A stretch of 64,000 nucleotides of DNA from Clostridium sp. Cult1 (GTDB lineage Bacteria > Bacillota > Clostridia > Tissierellales > Tepidimicrobiaceae): assembly GCF_021655095.1 (NCBI RefSeq), contig NZ_PPXW01000001.1, positions 2,123,859 through 2,187,858 on the forward strand, written 5' to 3'. How positions within the stretch are numbered: the stretch's first letter is position 1; each line of letters starts with the position of its first letter. Shown in pieces: positions 38,326 through 48,172 of the stretch. Position numbers and translations under genes: made by a program. The notes under the pieces were generated by a model, which made no database searches, was not told where the DNA came from, and saw only the letters and a list, made by a program, of their open reading frames with translations.

Positions 38326-39240
38326 TTAACATCCTTTTAAATAGTTGTTTAACAACCGAATATACCGGTTAGCTTCTCTTAATATATGGTCCCCTAATAA
38401 TGGATAAGCCATAGCTTTTATTTGGCAATCTATCAAACCTTCTGTACCAGTAGCCTTGAAATCTCGAATTTCAGCGGTTAATTCTATTGTCTTTTTTGTA
38501 ATCTCAGAAATATCTTCCTTATTTGCTTCTTTGGTCTTCTCTATAAGCTCATCAAATCTTTGGCTAAAATCATTGGCAGTATTAAACAAGTCTACTTCCG
38601 TTGGATCCAATAGGCCTCTAATGAAAAGGGCATGTTCTTTCATAATGGTATCCCAAAATATTTCTTGTTCTAATATATCAGTAATGGGTTTTATTCGCTT
38701 TTGAACATTTTCTAGGGACATTAAATAGAACTTTGCTTCTCTTAGTATATGATCTATAAGTAATTGATATAGATTTGCAAACATCTTACATTTCAGTAAT
38801 TTTGATAAGACTTTTTCTTTGAAATTTATAACTTCTATAACTAAATTAATAGCTCTTTGGTTAATATTATTAATTTTTCTTTCTAATTCAGGTGTAAAGT
38901 TAAAGGACGGGTTTGACTTTAATTCAAGTTCTGCTAAAGTTATTTCCTTGTTTATACATATACCAGTATTGTCCTGAGTAATTGTCTCAGAGTTAAGAGT
39001 AAGTGGAGTTACTAATTCCTCTGATTCTAATACTTTTTGACTTATTGCACCTTTTGATAGGGCAATGGTTTCTAATAAGATTTTTTCAAAAGAACTTTTA
39101 AGTTGGTCACCTTCTAAAATAAGAGAACTATCTATAATTAATAATCCTACTTCCATGAATATCATATGTTCCTTCATTATTCTGCCAAAAAATAAGTTCA
39201 ATTCTAAAGATGTTTTGATATAATCCTTTCTTGATAGCAC
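38326..39240 (-). CDS. DUF2935 protein, paralogue 1
   Basis: An all-helical protein of 304 aa built of two related halves (SLELNLFFGRIMKEHMIFME near the start; FWDTIMKEHALFIRGLLDPTE near 195). The repeated E-x2-FF...E-H pattern resembles di-metal four-helix bundles, so metal binding is possible but unproven. GTG 39240 is chosen: AAGGAGG lies 6 bases before it and the protein then aligns end to end with its 304-aa neighbour; ATG 39258 lies upstream of that site. Confidence 0.85.
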   Translation of the reverse strand: MLSRKDYIKTSLELNLFFGRIMKEHMIFMEVGLLIIDSSLILEGDQLKSSFEKILLETIALSKGAISQKVLESEELVTPLTLNSETITQDNTGICINKEITLAELELKSNPSFNFTPELERKINNINQRAINLVIEVINFKEKVLSKLLKCKMFANLYQLLIDHILREAKFYLMSLENVQKRIKPITDILEQEIFWDTIMKEHALFIRGLLDPTEVDLFNTANDFSQRFDELIEKTKEANKEDISEITKKTIELTAEIRDFKATGTEGLIDCQIKAMAYPLLGDHILREANRYIRLLNNYLKGC

Positions 39241-39276
39241 AAAAATCCTCCTTTTCATATGCCAAATTCAATGAAT

Positions 39277-40191
39277 TTAGCATTCTTTTAAATACTCTTT
39301 CAATATCCGAATATATCTATTTGCTTCCCTTAAAACATGATCTGCTAATAGGGGACTCATTATGGCTTTAATCTTACATTCTATTAGTCCTTCAGTACTT
39401 GCAGTTTTAAACTCTTTAATTTCTTTAGTGGCTTTTAAGTTGACTTTAGTAATTTCACATATTTCCTCTTCAGAAGCTTCTTTAGTTTTATCTACCAGTT
39501 TTTCAAATAGTTTTGCAAAATCGTTGGCTTTATGTAGTAGTTCTTTTTCCGTAGGATCCAAAAATCCCCTTATAAATATAGCATGGTCTTCCATTATATG
39601 ATTCCAGAATACCTCTCTTTCTAAGATATCTTTCTTTGCCATATTACGCTTTTGAAGATCTATTAAAGTCTTTAAATAAAAGTTAGCTTCTCTAATGAGA
39701 TGTTCTTGCATATGAGGATATATGAAGATAAATAGATTGCATTCCGATACTTGTGCTAGTAGTTTTTCTGAGAACTTAATAGCGTCTATTATTAAATTAA
39801 TGATTCTGTTGTTTAAATCAAAAACATATCCTTCTAGGCTAGAAGTATAGCTAAAGTTTGGATCAGACATTAGTTCTAGTTCAGAAATAGTTATATCTTT
39901 ATCTATACATATTCCAGTTAGAGATTCAGTTATAGTTTCGGCATCTAAAGTAAGAGGTGTTACAAATTCATTAGAATCTATTGCATCCTGACTTATGGCT
40001 CTATTGGATAGGGCAATTACCTCTTTTAATATATCTTCAAAAGACCTTTTAATATTATCTGCTTCCAGAATATAATTACTGTTTTTTACCGAAAGTCCAG
40101 CTTCCATTAAAATCATATGTTCTTTCATAATCCGACCAAAAAATAGGTTTAGCTCTAATGACATTTGAATAAATTCTTTTTTTGATAACAT
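39277..40191 (-). CDS. DUF2935 protein, paralogue 2
   Basis: 304 aa, aligning with the previous gene along its whole length (MLSKKEFIQMSLELNLFFGRIMKEH; VTPLTLDAETIT; GLIECKIKAIMSPLLADHVLREANRYIR). A tandem duplication, 36 bp apart, likely co-transcribed with this copy first. GGGGGAA precedes the ATG. DUF2935 occurs in Bacilli and Clostridia, function unknown. Confidence 0.87.
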   Translation of the reverse strand: MLSKKEFIQMSLELNLFFGRIMKEHMILMEAGLSVKNSNYILEADNIKRSFEDILKEVIALSNRAISQDAIDSNEFVTPLTLDAETITESLTGICIDKDITISELELMSDPNFSYTSSLEGYVFDLNNRIINLIIDAIKFSEKLLAQVSECNLFIFIYPHMQEHLIREANFYLKTLIDLQKRNMAKKDILEREVFWNHIMEDHAIFIRGFLDPTEKELLHKANDFAKLFEKLVDKTKEASEEEICEITKVNLKATKEIKEFKTASTEGLIECKIKAIMSPLLADHVLREANRYIRILKEYLKEC

Positions 40192-40375
40192 AAAATTCCC
40201 CCTTCATAAATATGGTTAACTAGTAAATTCTATTTGATAAAAGTAAGGTTTATTACTAAATAATGCTAATTAACCTTTTAAATTGGATACAGCCCAATAT
40301 GAAAAGCTATCGACAGGAAATCATGTAAATGATAATATAAAAATTAAGGCGATATTATTGGGAGGGGTTGATGTT

Positions 40376-41137
40376 TTGAAAGCTATAATTGGCGGTACCG
40401 GAGTATATGGAATTGGGAAAAGTAATAGAAAATTAGTGGAAACCACATACGGAAAAGTAGAATTAGATATTATATATATTGGAGGAGAAGAAATAGTATT
40501 TTTATCTAGGCATGGGAAAGATCACACTGTTCCACCTCATAGAATAAATTATAGAGCTAATATGTTGGCTTTAAAGAATATAGGGGTGGAATATATCTAC
40601 TCTACGGCAGCAGTAGGTTCTTGTAACGAAAATTATACTCCAGGAGATGTGGTAATAATAAAGGATTTTTTAGATTTCACTAAGGCAAGGCCAACCACCT
40701 TTTTTGAAGGAGGAGAAGAAAAGGTAAAACATGTAGATATGAGTGATCCTTATTGTAAGAATTTGAGGGAAAAATTTTATGGTGTTGCTAAAAAATACGA
40801 TATAGATATAAAAGGTGATGCGGTCTATGTTTGTACCGAAGGGCCAAGGTTTGAGACGGCTAACGAAATTCATATGTTTAAACATTTAGGTGGAGATGTA
40901 GTAGGTATGACCAATGTACCTGAGGTGGTACTAGCAAAAGAGCTAGGCATATGCTATGCAACGGTTGGAATAATTTCCAATTGGTGTACTGGTATGAAAG
41001 AGGAAATAACTTTGCATGATATACAAAAGGAATTAGATAAAAATAAAGAAAAGATAACAAAAGCATTTATAGAAATATTTAAGGGGGATCTAGATAAGGA
41101 TAATTGCAATTGTAAAAACAGTATAATTGAATTATAA
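40376..41137 (+). CDS. MTA/purine nucleoside phosphorylase family (MtnP type)
   Basis: About 253 aa. MtnP/PNP family 2 features: IIGGTGVYG, the phosphate loop LSRHGKDHTVPPHRINYRAN, YSTAAVGS, TEGPRFETANEI and GMTNVPEVVLAKELGICY. It would split methylthioadenosine or a purine nucleoside with phosphate. TTG 40376 is chosen because GGAGGGG sits 8 bases upstream and the protein then starts KAIIGGTG like its relatives; ATG 40283 adds 31 unrelated residues. It lies just upstream of the purine operon but has its own reading unit. Confidence 0.88.
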   Translation: MKAIIGGTGVYGIGKSNRKLVETTYGKVELDIIYIGGEEIVFLSRHGKDHTVPPHRINYRANMLALKNIGVEYIYSTAAVGSCNENYTPGDVVIIKDFLDFTKARPTTFFEGGEEKVKHVDMSDPYCKNLREKFYGVAKKYDIDIKGDAVYVCTEGPRFETANEIHMFKHLGGDVVGMTNVPEVVLAKELGICYATVGIISNWCTGMKEEITLHDIQKELDKNKEKITKAFIEIFKGDLDKDNCNCKNSIIEL

Positions 41138-41210
41138 ATGTCTATATAATATTGGTTTATTTAGTTATGTAAAGTATAACAATTATTGTTCTATTCTTTA
41201 AAAACAATTC

Positions 41211-41239
41211 TTGACTTATATTAGTCATACTGTTAATAT
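41211..41239 (+). promoter_or_regulatory. Promoter of the pur operon
   Basis: TTGACT (41211-41216), 17 bases, TAATAT (41234-41239), with TG one base before the -10 box. A start near 41246 places both riboswitches in the leader. Confidence 0.75.
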
Positions 41240-41276
41240 GTAAGTGTAACGAATTGAAAATAAAAAGGAATATAAA

Positions 41277-41345
41277 GCTCATATAATTCTCATAATATGG
41301 TTGAGAAGTTTCTACGAAATGACCGTAAATCATTTGGCTATGAGC
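41277..41345 (+). promoter_or_regulatory. Purine (guanine-class) riboswitch aptamer
   Basis: P1 GCTCATA (41277-41283) pairs perfectly with TATGAGC (41339-41345). Conserved elements are TATAAT, loop ATATGG, joining AAGTTTCTAC, and loop CCGTAAA. The specificity base before TATG is C (position 74 of the Bacillus xpt aptamer), predicting guanine or hypoxanthine. Two deviations by hand alignment: a G-G opposition at the base of P3 and G instead of A next to the C. Confidence 0.92.
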
Positions 41346-41452
41346 GAAAGTGTACCTAGGGTTCCGAAGGCAGATCCTTGTCTGGACCAAGCGGTACAGA
41401 TGTTGTCTTGGACAATATTACACCGAAGGGATAAAAGCCCAGTCGGGTAGGT
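41346..41452 (+). promoter_or_regulatory. PRPP riboswitch aptamer (ykkC subtype 2b)
   Basis: Signature elements of the ykkC family in order: CTAGGGTTCCG (41356-41366), GTCTGGACCAAG (41380-41391), ACACCG (41420-41425), then GGGATAAAAGCCC (41428-41440) and CGGGTAGG. Its position directly after a guanine aptamer and before pur genes marks it as the PRPP-sensing subtype rather than guanidine or ppGpp. PRPP should favour transcription. Confidence 0.9.
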
Positions 41453-41485
41453 TTCGCTTAACCTACCCGACTGGGCTTTATATAT
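41434..41485 (+). terminator. Riboswitch expression-platform terminator
   Basis: Twenty-base perfect stem (41434-41453 with 41460-41479) and a 6-base loop. Its left arm is the AAAGCCC...CGGGTAGG end of the PRPP aptamer, so aptamer folding and terminator folding exclude each other. The T tail is short and mixed (TTTATATATTT). Confidence 0.9.
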
Positions 41486-41502
41486 TTCAAGGAGGATTGA
41501 AT

Positions 41503-44500
41503 GTGAATACTAAAAGAGTATTTATTGAAAAAAAAGAAGACTTCGATATTGAGGCAGCTAATCTGTATAGAGATTTTCTAGATTATTTAGGTGTGAAAAC
41601 CTTAGGAAAAATTAGGGTTATTAATGTCTATGATATTTTTAATGTAGATGATAAAAACTATAATGAGATAGTTGAAAAAGTACTTTTTGAGAGAAATCTA
41701 GATTATTTATATGAAACAACCTTTCCCTTGAATCCTGAGGATAAATTTTTTAGAGTTGAATTTGTCCCAGGCCAATATAACCAAAGGGAAGATTCAGCTA
41801 ACAAATCTATTTATATTTTGTTGGGCAGAAATGATATTAAAGTTAAACATTCAAAATTGGTAGTCCTTGAAGGTGTAAATGATGAGGAATTAAGTTTAAT
41901 TAAAGACTATTATATTAATCCTGTAGAGATGAGAGAAATAGATATGGATTTTATCCATTACGAAAAATATGAAGAAGCTGAAAATAAAATAGAGGTTATA
42001 GAAGAATTCATAGATATGACAGAGAAAGAAATTGCTGAAATGAAAGAAGAACATGGACTTGGATTAGATATGGAGGATCTATTATTTACCCAGAAGTACT
42101 TTAAAGAAGTGGAAAGAAGAGATCCAACTATAACTGAATTAAAGGTAATCGACACTTATTGGTCCGATCACTGCAGGCATACTACTTTTATGACCAAGAT
42201 AGAAGACATAAAATTTGAAGAAAGTAAATATAAGCCTTTAATTGAGGAAGCTTTTGAAGAATATTTAAATTCTAGAAACTATGTTTATGGAGACAAAGAA
42301 AAACCGATTTCTTTAATGGATTTAGCAACTATAAATATGAAGGAGATAAAGAAAAAAGGATTATTAGATGATTTAGAAGAGTCAGAGGAGATTAATGCAG
42401 CTAGTATAGAAATAGATGTAGATATAGATGGGGGAACAGAAAAATGGCTTCTAATGTTTAAAAACGAAACTCATAATCACCCTACAGAGATAGAACCTTT
42501 TGGTGGAGCCTCTACATGTTTAGGAGGTTGTATAAGAGATCCTCTTTCCGGTAGAGCCTATGTATACCAAGCTATGAGAATTACAGGAGCCAGCGATCCA
42601 AGACAAAGCTTTGAGAACACTTTGTCAGGAAAACTTCCTCAAAGAAAAATCACCCAATCTGCAATGGAAGGCTATAGTTCCTATGGAAATCAGATAGGTG
42701 TGCCAGCAGGGTATGTTAGAGAAATATATCATGAAGGATATATTGCTAAAAGGATGGAAGTGGGGGCTTTGGTAGCAGCTGCACCTAGAGAAAATGTAAT
42801 AAGAAAATCTCCTGAACCTGGTGATTTAGTGTTACTGGTAGGTGGTAGAACGGGGAAAGATGGATTGGGTGGTGCTGTAGGTTCTTCTAAGAAGCATACG
42901 GAAGAATCTTTAGAGACTGGAGGAGCAGAAGTACAAAAAGGAAACCCACCCCTTGAAAGGAAAATCCTTAGACTATTTAGAAATGAAAAATTAAGTAAAA
43001 TAATTAAAAAATGTAATGATTTTGGTGCCGGAGGCGTATCGGTGGCCATAGGTGAACTAGCTCCAGGATTGAAAATAGATTTGGATAAAGTACCACTTAA
43101 ATATCCAGGACTAGATGGAACAGAAATAGCCCTTTCTGAATCTCAAGAGAGGATGGCAGTAGTAATTGAAAAGGAAGATTTAAAATCCTTTATAGAATAT
43201 GCAGAAGGAGAAGATTTAGAAACTACAGTGGTTGCCACAGTTACTTCTGATAATAGATTATTCATGAATTGGAGAGACAATCCAATAGTAGATATATCTA
43301 GAGAATTTTTAGATACTAATGGGATTAGAAAGAAAACTAAGGTAACAGTAGAAAGGCCTAAAGAAACTAGTTATCTATGTAAGAAGCCTTCTTATTTAGA
43401 TGGAGAAGATATTAGGGAAAATTGGATGAAGAATTTGTCTAATCTGAACCATTCTAATCAAAAAGGTCTTATAGAAAAATTCGATCACAGTGTAGGGGCT
43501 GGAACAGTCCTAATGCCTTTGGGAGGCAAGTATAAATTGACTACTACAGAAGGTATGGCTGCCAAAATTCCTGTATTGGAAGGTGAAACCAACACTTGTT
43601 CTTTAATGGCCTATGGATTCGACCCAAATCTTTCAAAATGGAGCCCTTTCCACGGAGGATTATATGCAGTAATTGAATCCTTAGCTAAAATTACAGCTAT
43701 GGGAGGCGATTTCAGAAAGGTCAGATTGACCTTCCAAGAATATTTTGAAAGATTAAATGGAGATGAGAAGAAATGGGGGAAACCCTTTGCTGCTCTATTG
43801 GGAGCTTTTATGGCGGAGAAGGAATTAGATATTCCAAGTATTGGTGGTAAGGATAGCATGTCTGGTACCTTTGAAGACATAGATGTACCTCCAACTATAA
43901 TCAGCTTTGCTGTAGCTTCTGATAAGGTAGAGAATATTATTTCACCAGAGTTCAAGGGAATAGGCAATAATGTAGTATTGATTCCTTTAAATATAGATGA
44001 CAAAGGTAGGGCAGATTTTAACCAATTAAAAAATAACTATATTAGAATTAAAGAGTTAATAGACGGTGGTAAAATATTGTCTGCTTCTACAGTAAAATCT
44101 GGAGGAATTGCTAGAAGTATATCGGAAATGGCCTTTGGAAATAAAATAGGATTTAGATTCGTAGAAGCCTATGATGAAAAGGAATTGTTCTTACCTTTAT
44201 ATGGCTCTATTATTGTCGAAATAGAAGAAGAACCTAAAGAATTATTAGAAGGCATAGAGTATAAGATATTGGGGACTACTTTAAGAGAAAAATATATAGA
44301 AATTTTTAAAGAAAAATTAGATTTAGATCTATTAATAGAAGAATGGACCAAACCATTACAAGATGTATTCCCTATACATGAGACTTCTTCTTATAAATCT
44401 AAAGAAATTCAATACACTAAGGGAAGGATTAAAAAATCTAATATAAAGATAGCAAAACCAAAGGTATTTATTCCAGTATTTACAGGAACCTTTGGAGAAT

Positions 44501-45222
44501 ATGATATGAGAAGATCCTTTGAAAAAGCAGGAGCTGGAGTTGAAACTTTTGTATTTAGAACTTTTAATAAAGAAACAATAGAAGATTCCTTAAAAGAAAT
44601 GGCTCAAAGGATAAAGGAATCTCAAATAATAGGGCTTCCTGATGGAGCAATTTTAGGCGATGAACCAGATGGAGGAGGAAAACTATTAGCTAATATATTG
44701 AAGAATCCTTATATAGAAGAAGCTATAATGGAATTGTTAAATAATAAAGATGGTTTGGTATTAGGAATTGGAAACGGGTTTCAAGGATTGATCAAATCTG
44801 GTCTTATACCTTATGGCAAGGTGAAGGATTTAGATGAAGATTCAATTAATATAACCTTCAATAATTCTGGACATCATGTATCAACAATGGCTCAGGTAAA
44901 GATTGTATCTAATTTATCTCCTTGGTTTGACAATAGTAAGGTAGGAGATATTCAAATATTGCCATTATCCACTAGGGAAGGCAGAATAGTTGGAAAGGAA
45001 AAAACAATTGAAGATCTTATAGATAAAGGTCAAATAGCAACTCAATATCTAGATGAGAATCCAACAGGCTCCTTATACGGAATTGAAGGGCTAACAAGTC
45101 CAGATGGAAGAATATTAGGTAGAGTTGCAAATTCAGATAGAATCCATAAAGGATTGTATAAGAACGTAGAAAGAATGGAAGAGGAAAGGTTATTTAAGGC
45201 AGGAACTGATTATTTTAGTTAA
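41503..45222 (+). CDS. purL: FGAM synthase, single-chain PurL, with dead glutaminase domain
   Basis: Converts FGAR to FGAM with ATP. At 1239 aa it is the long form with the glutaminase fused at the C-terminus. The synthase part has intact motifs ([40 protein letters not shown]-type region [12 protein letters not shown]). The glutaminase does not: GIGNGFQ has Gly1090 (GGA) for the nucleophile Cys, and ANSDR has Asn1210 and Asp1212 for the His and Glu of GHSER; LPGGFS is LPDGAI. It should need free ammonia. GTG 41503 lies 7 bases after AAGGAGG. First gene of the pur operon. Confidence 0.96.
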   Translation: MNTKRVFIEKKEDFDIEAANLYRDFLDYLGVKTLGKIRVINVYDIFNVDDKNYNEIVEKVLFERNLDYLYETTFPLNPEDKFFRVEFVPGQYNQREDSANKSIYILLGRNDIKVKHSKLVVLEGVNDEELSLIKDYYINPVEMREIDMDFIHYEKYEEAENKIEVIEEFIDMTEKEIAEMKEEHGLGLDMEDLLFTQKYFKEVERRDPTITELKVIDTYWSDHCRHTTFMTKIEDIKFEESKYKPLIEEAFEEYLNSRNYVYGDKEKPISLMDLATINMKEIKKKGLLDDLEESEEINAASIEIDVDIDGGTEKWLLMFKNETHNHPTEIEPFGGASTCLGGCIRDPLSGRAYVYQAMRITGASDPRQSFENTLSGKLPQRKITQSAMEGYSSYGNQIGVPAGYVREIYHEGYIAKRMEVGALVAAAPRENVIRKSPEPGDLVLLVGGRTGKDGLGGAVGSSKKHTEESLETGGAEVQKGNPPLERKILRLFRNEKLSKIIKKCNDFGAGGVSVAIGELAPGLKIDLDKVPLKYPGLDGTEIALSESQERMAVVIEKEDLKSFIEYAEGEDLETTVVATVTSDNRLFMNWRDNPIVDISREFLDTNGIRKKTKVTVERPKETSYLCKKPSYLDGEDIRENWMKNLSNLNHSNQKGLIEKFDHSVGAGTVLMPLGGKYKLTTTEGMAAKIPVLEGETNTCSLMAYGFDPNLSKWSPFHGGLYAVIESLAKITAMGGDFRKVRLTFQEYFERLNGDEKKWGKPFAALLGAFMAEKELDIPSIGGKDSMSGTFEDIDVPPTIISFAVASDKVENIISPEFKGIGNNVVLIPLNIDDKGRADFNQLKNNYIRIKELIDGGKILSASTVKSGGIARSISEMAFGNKIGFRFVEAYDEKELFLPLYGSIIVEIEEEPKELLEGIEYKILGTTLREKYIEIFKEKLDLDLLIEEWTKPLQDVFPIHETSSYKSKEIQYTKGRIKKSNIKIAKPKVFIPVFTGTFGEYDMRRSFEKAGAGVETFVFRTFNKETIEDSLKEMAQRIKESQIIGLPDGAILGDEPDGGGKLLANILKNPYIEEAIMELLNNKDGLVLGIGNGFQGLIKSGLIPYGKVKDLDEDSINITFNNSGHHVSTMAQVKIVSNLSPWFDNSKVGDIQILPLSTREGRIVGKEKTIEDLIDKGQIATQYLDENPTGSLYGIEGLTSPDGRILGRVANSDRIHKGLYKNVERMEEERLFKAGTDYFS

Positions 45223-45243
45223 GGCTTTTGCCTTAACTAAAAT
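45212..45243 (+). other. Intergenic hairpin over the purL stop codon
   Basis: ATTTTAGTTAAGGC (45212-45225), TTTT loop, GCCTTAACTAAAAT (45230-45243), perfect 14 bp, including the TAA. No T run follows, so it is more likely an mRNA stability or processing element than a terminator. Confidence 0.6.
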
Positions 45244-45277
45244 AGGGTTGTGGATTGAAAAAAGGAGGGTGTTTATC

Positions 45278-45760
45278 ATGAAAGTTGGTATTATTATGGG
45301 AAGTATTTCAGATAGAGATGTAGTGGAAAAGTCGGTTAAAATACTTAAAAAATTTAGTGTTGATATAGAATTAAGAGTAATTTCTGCCCATAGGACTCCT
45401 TTTGAAGCTGCTGAATATGCACAAACAGCAGAAGAAAAAGGAACAGAGGTAATAATTGCTGCAGCTGGTAAGGCAGCCCACTTAGCTGGTGTTATAGCTG
45501 GTATAACTCCCCTTCCAGTTATTGGGCTGCCTATAAAATCATCGACTATGGATGGATTAGATTCTTTATTATCTATAGTCCAAATGCCTAAAGGTGTTCC
45601 GGTAGCAACGGTAGCCATAAACGGGGCAGAAAATGCAGGGCTTTTAGCAGTACAAATTTTATCGGTGAAATATCCGGAATTGAGAGAGAAATTTAAAGAG
45701 TATAAATTGGAAATGGCAGAAGAAGTTAAGGAAATGGATAAGAAAGTAAAAGGGATTTAG
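45278..45760 (+). CDS. purE: N5-carboxyaminoimidazole ribonucleotide mutase PurE
   Basis: A 160-aa PurE, moving the carboxyl group to give CAIR. Visible are [20 protein letters not shown] with the catalytic His, and the [25 protein letters not shown] loop plus [12 protein letters not shown] 45278 follows AGGAGG. No purK is present in the window, so either N5-CAIR synthetase is encoded elsewhere or the enzyme uses CO2 directly. Next to purL and purF in the operon. Confidence 0.96.
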   Translation: MKVGIIMGSISDRDVVEKSVKILKKFSVDIELRVISAHRTPFEAAEYAQTAEEKGTEVIIAAAGKAAHLAGVIAGITPLPVIGLPIKSSTMDGLDSLLSIVQMPKGVPVATVAINGAENAGLLAVQILSVKYPELREKFKEYKLEMAEEVKEMDKKVKGI

Positions 45761-45782
45761 TCTAACCGAAAGGGTGAAGGAT

Positions 45783-47132
45783 TTGTGTGGAATTTTTGGA
45801 ATATACAGTAAGGAAAAAAGAGATATATCTAAGATAATCTATTATGGATTATATGCTCTTCAACATAGAGGACAAGTTAGTGCAGGGATAGCAATTAATA
45901 ATAATGGATATATAGATTATTATAAAGGTTTAGGATTGGCCCATGAGGTATTAGATAAGGAAATATTAAATAGATTAAGAGGGGATATAGGAATAGGGCA
46001 TATCAGGTCAGGAAGTTCAGTAGAGACTACTACTGTAAATGCGGAACCATTAGTCGTAGGTTACAAACAAGGGGCCTTAGCCTTAGCTTATGATGGGAGT
46101 CTAGTGAATTATTCTGAATTGAGAGAAAAGATGGAAGACAATGGGGTAATATTTCAATCCTCTATTGATACAGAAGTAATAGCTAATCTAATTGCCAGAT
46201 ACCATAGAGAGGATATAGAACAGGCTATAATCAAAGCAGTAAAGGATATAAAAGGTTCTTATGCTTTAGTGACCATGACTAATGATAGGTTAATTGGAGT
46301 TAGAGATCCCTATGGATTAAAACCATTATGTATTGGAAAGATTGGTAAGGACTATATTCTATCCTCTGAAACTTGTGCCCTAGATACTATAGGGGCAGAA
46401 TTTGTAAGGGATGTAGAGCCAGGGGAGATGGTAGTCATAATCGATGGAGATATTAAATCCGTAAAGACTAAGGAAGCCAAGGATAAGAATATTTGTATTT
46501 TTGAAATAATCTATCTAGCTAGGCCAGATAGTAAATTAGATGGAAAAAGTATATATCTTTTAAGGCGAGAAGCAGGAAGAAACCTAGCTAAAGAATGTCC
46601 AGCAGAAGGAGATATAGTAATATCAGCCCCAGATTCTGGAACGGTGGCAGCCATTGGATATGCAGAAGAGTCTAGAATTCCCTATGATGAAGGCCTCATA
46701 AAAAATAGATATGTAGGAAGAACTTTTATCCAGCCTACCCAAGAATTAAGGGAACAGGGAGTTAGGATTAAATTAAATGTACTAAAGGAAAATGTGGAAG
46801 GAAAAAGAGTAATACTAGTAGATGATTCTATAGTTCGGGGAACAACTATGAAGAGGATTGTAGGAATGTTAAAGAGAGCAGGGGCTAAAGAAGTCCATGT
46901 AAGGATTGCTGCTCCTCCAGTGAAATATCCTTGTAATTTAGGAATGCATACTCCAAAAAAGGAGAATCTAATAGCAGGAGAAAAAACTGTTGATGAAATA
47001 AAGGATGTAATAGGGGCTGATTCCCTATGTTATCTATCTTTAGAAGGGTTACTGGAAGCGGTTGGTGGAGAAAACAACTATTGTACTGGATGTTTTAGTG
47101 GCCAGTTTCCAGTAAGTAAAGATCTATTATAG
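45783..47132 (+). CDS. purF: PRPP amidotransferase PurF with altered glutamine site
   Basis: First committed step: PRPP plus an ammonia donor to phosphoribosylamine. TTG 45783 places the Ntn nucleophile Cys right after Met (MCGIFGIYS); GTG 45774 is too close to the ribosome site. The PRPP loop [13 protein letters not shown] and the cysteines of an iron-sulfur type C-terminus (CNLGMH, CTGCF) are normal. In the glutaminase half the usual AHNGNL reads AYDGSL (Asp for the oxyanion Asn) and RYSTTG reads RSGSSV, changing the glutamine loop; Arg, Gly and Asp of the site remain. About 449 aa. Confidence 0.95.
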   Translation: MCGIFGIYSKEKRDISKIIYYGLYALQHRGQVSAGIAINNNGYIDYYKGLGLAHEVLDKEILNRLRGDIGIGHIRSGSSVETTTVNAEPLVVGYKQGALALAYDGSLVNYSELREKMEDNGVIFQSSIDTEVIANLIARYHREDIEQAIIKAVKDIKGSYALVTMTNDRLIGVRDPYGLKPLCIGKIGKDYILSSETCALDTIGAEFVRDVEPGEMVVIIDGDIKSVKTKEAKDKNICIFEIIYLARPDSKLDGKSIYLLRREAGRNLAKECPAEGDIVISAPDSGTVAAIGYAEESRIPYDEGLIKNRYVGRTFIQPTQELREQGVRIKLNVLKENVEGKRVILVDDSIVRGTTMKRIVGMLKRAGAKEVHVRIAAPPVKYPCNLGMHTPKKENLIAGEKTVDEIKDVIGADSLCYLSLEGLLEAVGGENNYCTGCFSGQFPVSKDLL

Positions 47133-47146
47133 AGAGGAGAAAAAAT

Positions 47147-48172
47147 ATGAAGCTTACCTACAAGGAGGCCGGAGTAGATAAAGAAGCCGGCTATAAAGGG
47201 GTTCAATTAATAAAGGATACTATAAAGAAGACCTATAGAGAAGGAGTATTATCTGATATTGGAGGATTTGCAGGGTTGTTCCAATTAGATACTAAATCCT
47301 ACGAAGAACCTGTATTAGTATCTGGTACCGACGGGGTTGGAACTAAGTTGAAAATAGCCTTTATGATGGACAAACACAATAGCATAGGAGAAGACTGTGT
47401 AGCTATGTGTGTTAATGATATATTATGCCAAGGGGCAAAGCCTTTATTCTTTTTAGACTATATTGCCACTGGCAAATTAATCCCAGAAAAGATGGCAGCC
47501 ATAGTGGAAGGTATTGCTAATGGTTGTATTAAAGGCGAAGCAGCTTTAATAGGTGGAGAAACAGCAGAGATGCCTGGCTTTTATAAGGAAGATGAATATG
47601 ATTTAGCAGGGTTTTGTGTAGGAATAGTAGACAAGAAAAAAATCATCGATGGCACAAAAGTAGAAGAAGGGGATATTGTATTAGGACTTCCATCTACTGG
47701 CATCCATAGCAATGGCTATTCTCTTGTTCGTAAGATAGTATTTGAAAAGATGGGTTTTAATTTAAATGAATTCATTCCTAAACTAGGAACTACCTTAGGG
47801 GAAGAACTATTGAAACCTACTAGAATATATACGAATACGGTACTACCTTTAATAGAAAAATATAATATTAAGGGAATAGTTCATATAACTGGTGGTGGAT
47901 TCTATGAAAATATTCCCAGAATTATTCCTGATGGGCTAACGGCTGGTATTGATGTTTCCAAGATAGATACCCCAGAAATATTCAATCTACTGGCCGAATG
48001 GGGAGATATAAGCGAAAAAGAGATGTATTCAACCTTTAACATGGGAATAGGAATGGTTTTAATAGTTGATAAGGATGAAATAGAGGAGATTACCAGTAAA
48101 TTAAAAAAAATGGGTGAAGAGTTTACCTTATTAGGAAGAATTAAAAGAGGAGAGGAGAAGGTTTCACTATGA
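47147..48172 (+). CDS. purM: AIR synthetase PurM
   Basis: Phosphoribosylformylglycinamidine cyclo-ligase, 341 aa: closes the imidazole ring with [18 protein letters not shown] at the start, [47 protein letters not shown] and THITGGG-type motif [14 protein letters not shown] are all present. AGAGGAG precedes the ATG; it overlaps purN by 4 bp. Confidence 0.97.
   Translation: MKLTYKEAGVDKEAGYKGVQLIKDTIKKTYREGVLSDIGGFAGLFQLDTKSYEEPVLVSGTDGVGTKLKIAFMMDKHNSIGEDCVAMCVNDILCQGAKPLFFLDYIATGKLIPEKMAAIVEGIANGCIKGEAALIGGETAEMPGFYKEDEYDLAGFCVGIVDKKKIIDGTKVEEGDIVLGLPSTGIHSNGYSLVRKIVFEKMGFNLNEFIPKLGTTLGEELLKPTRIYTNTVLPLIEKYNIKGIVHITGGGFYENIPRIIPDGLTAGIDVSKIDTPEIFNLLAEWGDISEKEMYSTFNMGIGMVLIVDKDEIEEITSKLKKMGEEFTLLGRIKRGEEKVSL

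Noticed and set aside
41346-41452. Guanidine-I or ppGpp subtype for the ykkC-family aptamer
   Set aside because: Position after a guanine aptamer and before pur genes fits PRPP; a base-level subtype check is still needed.
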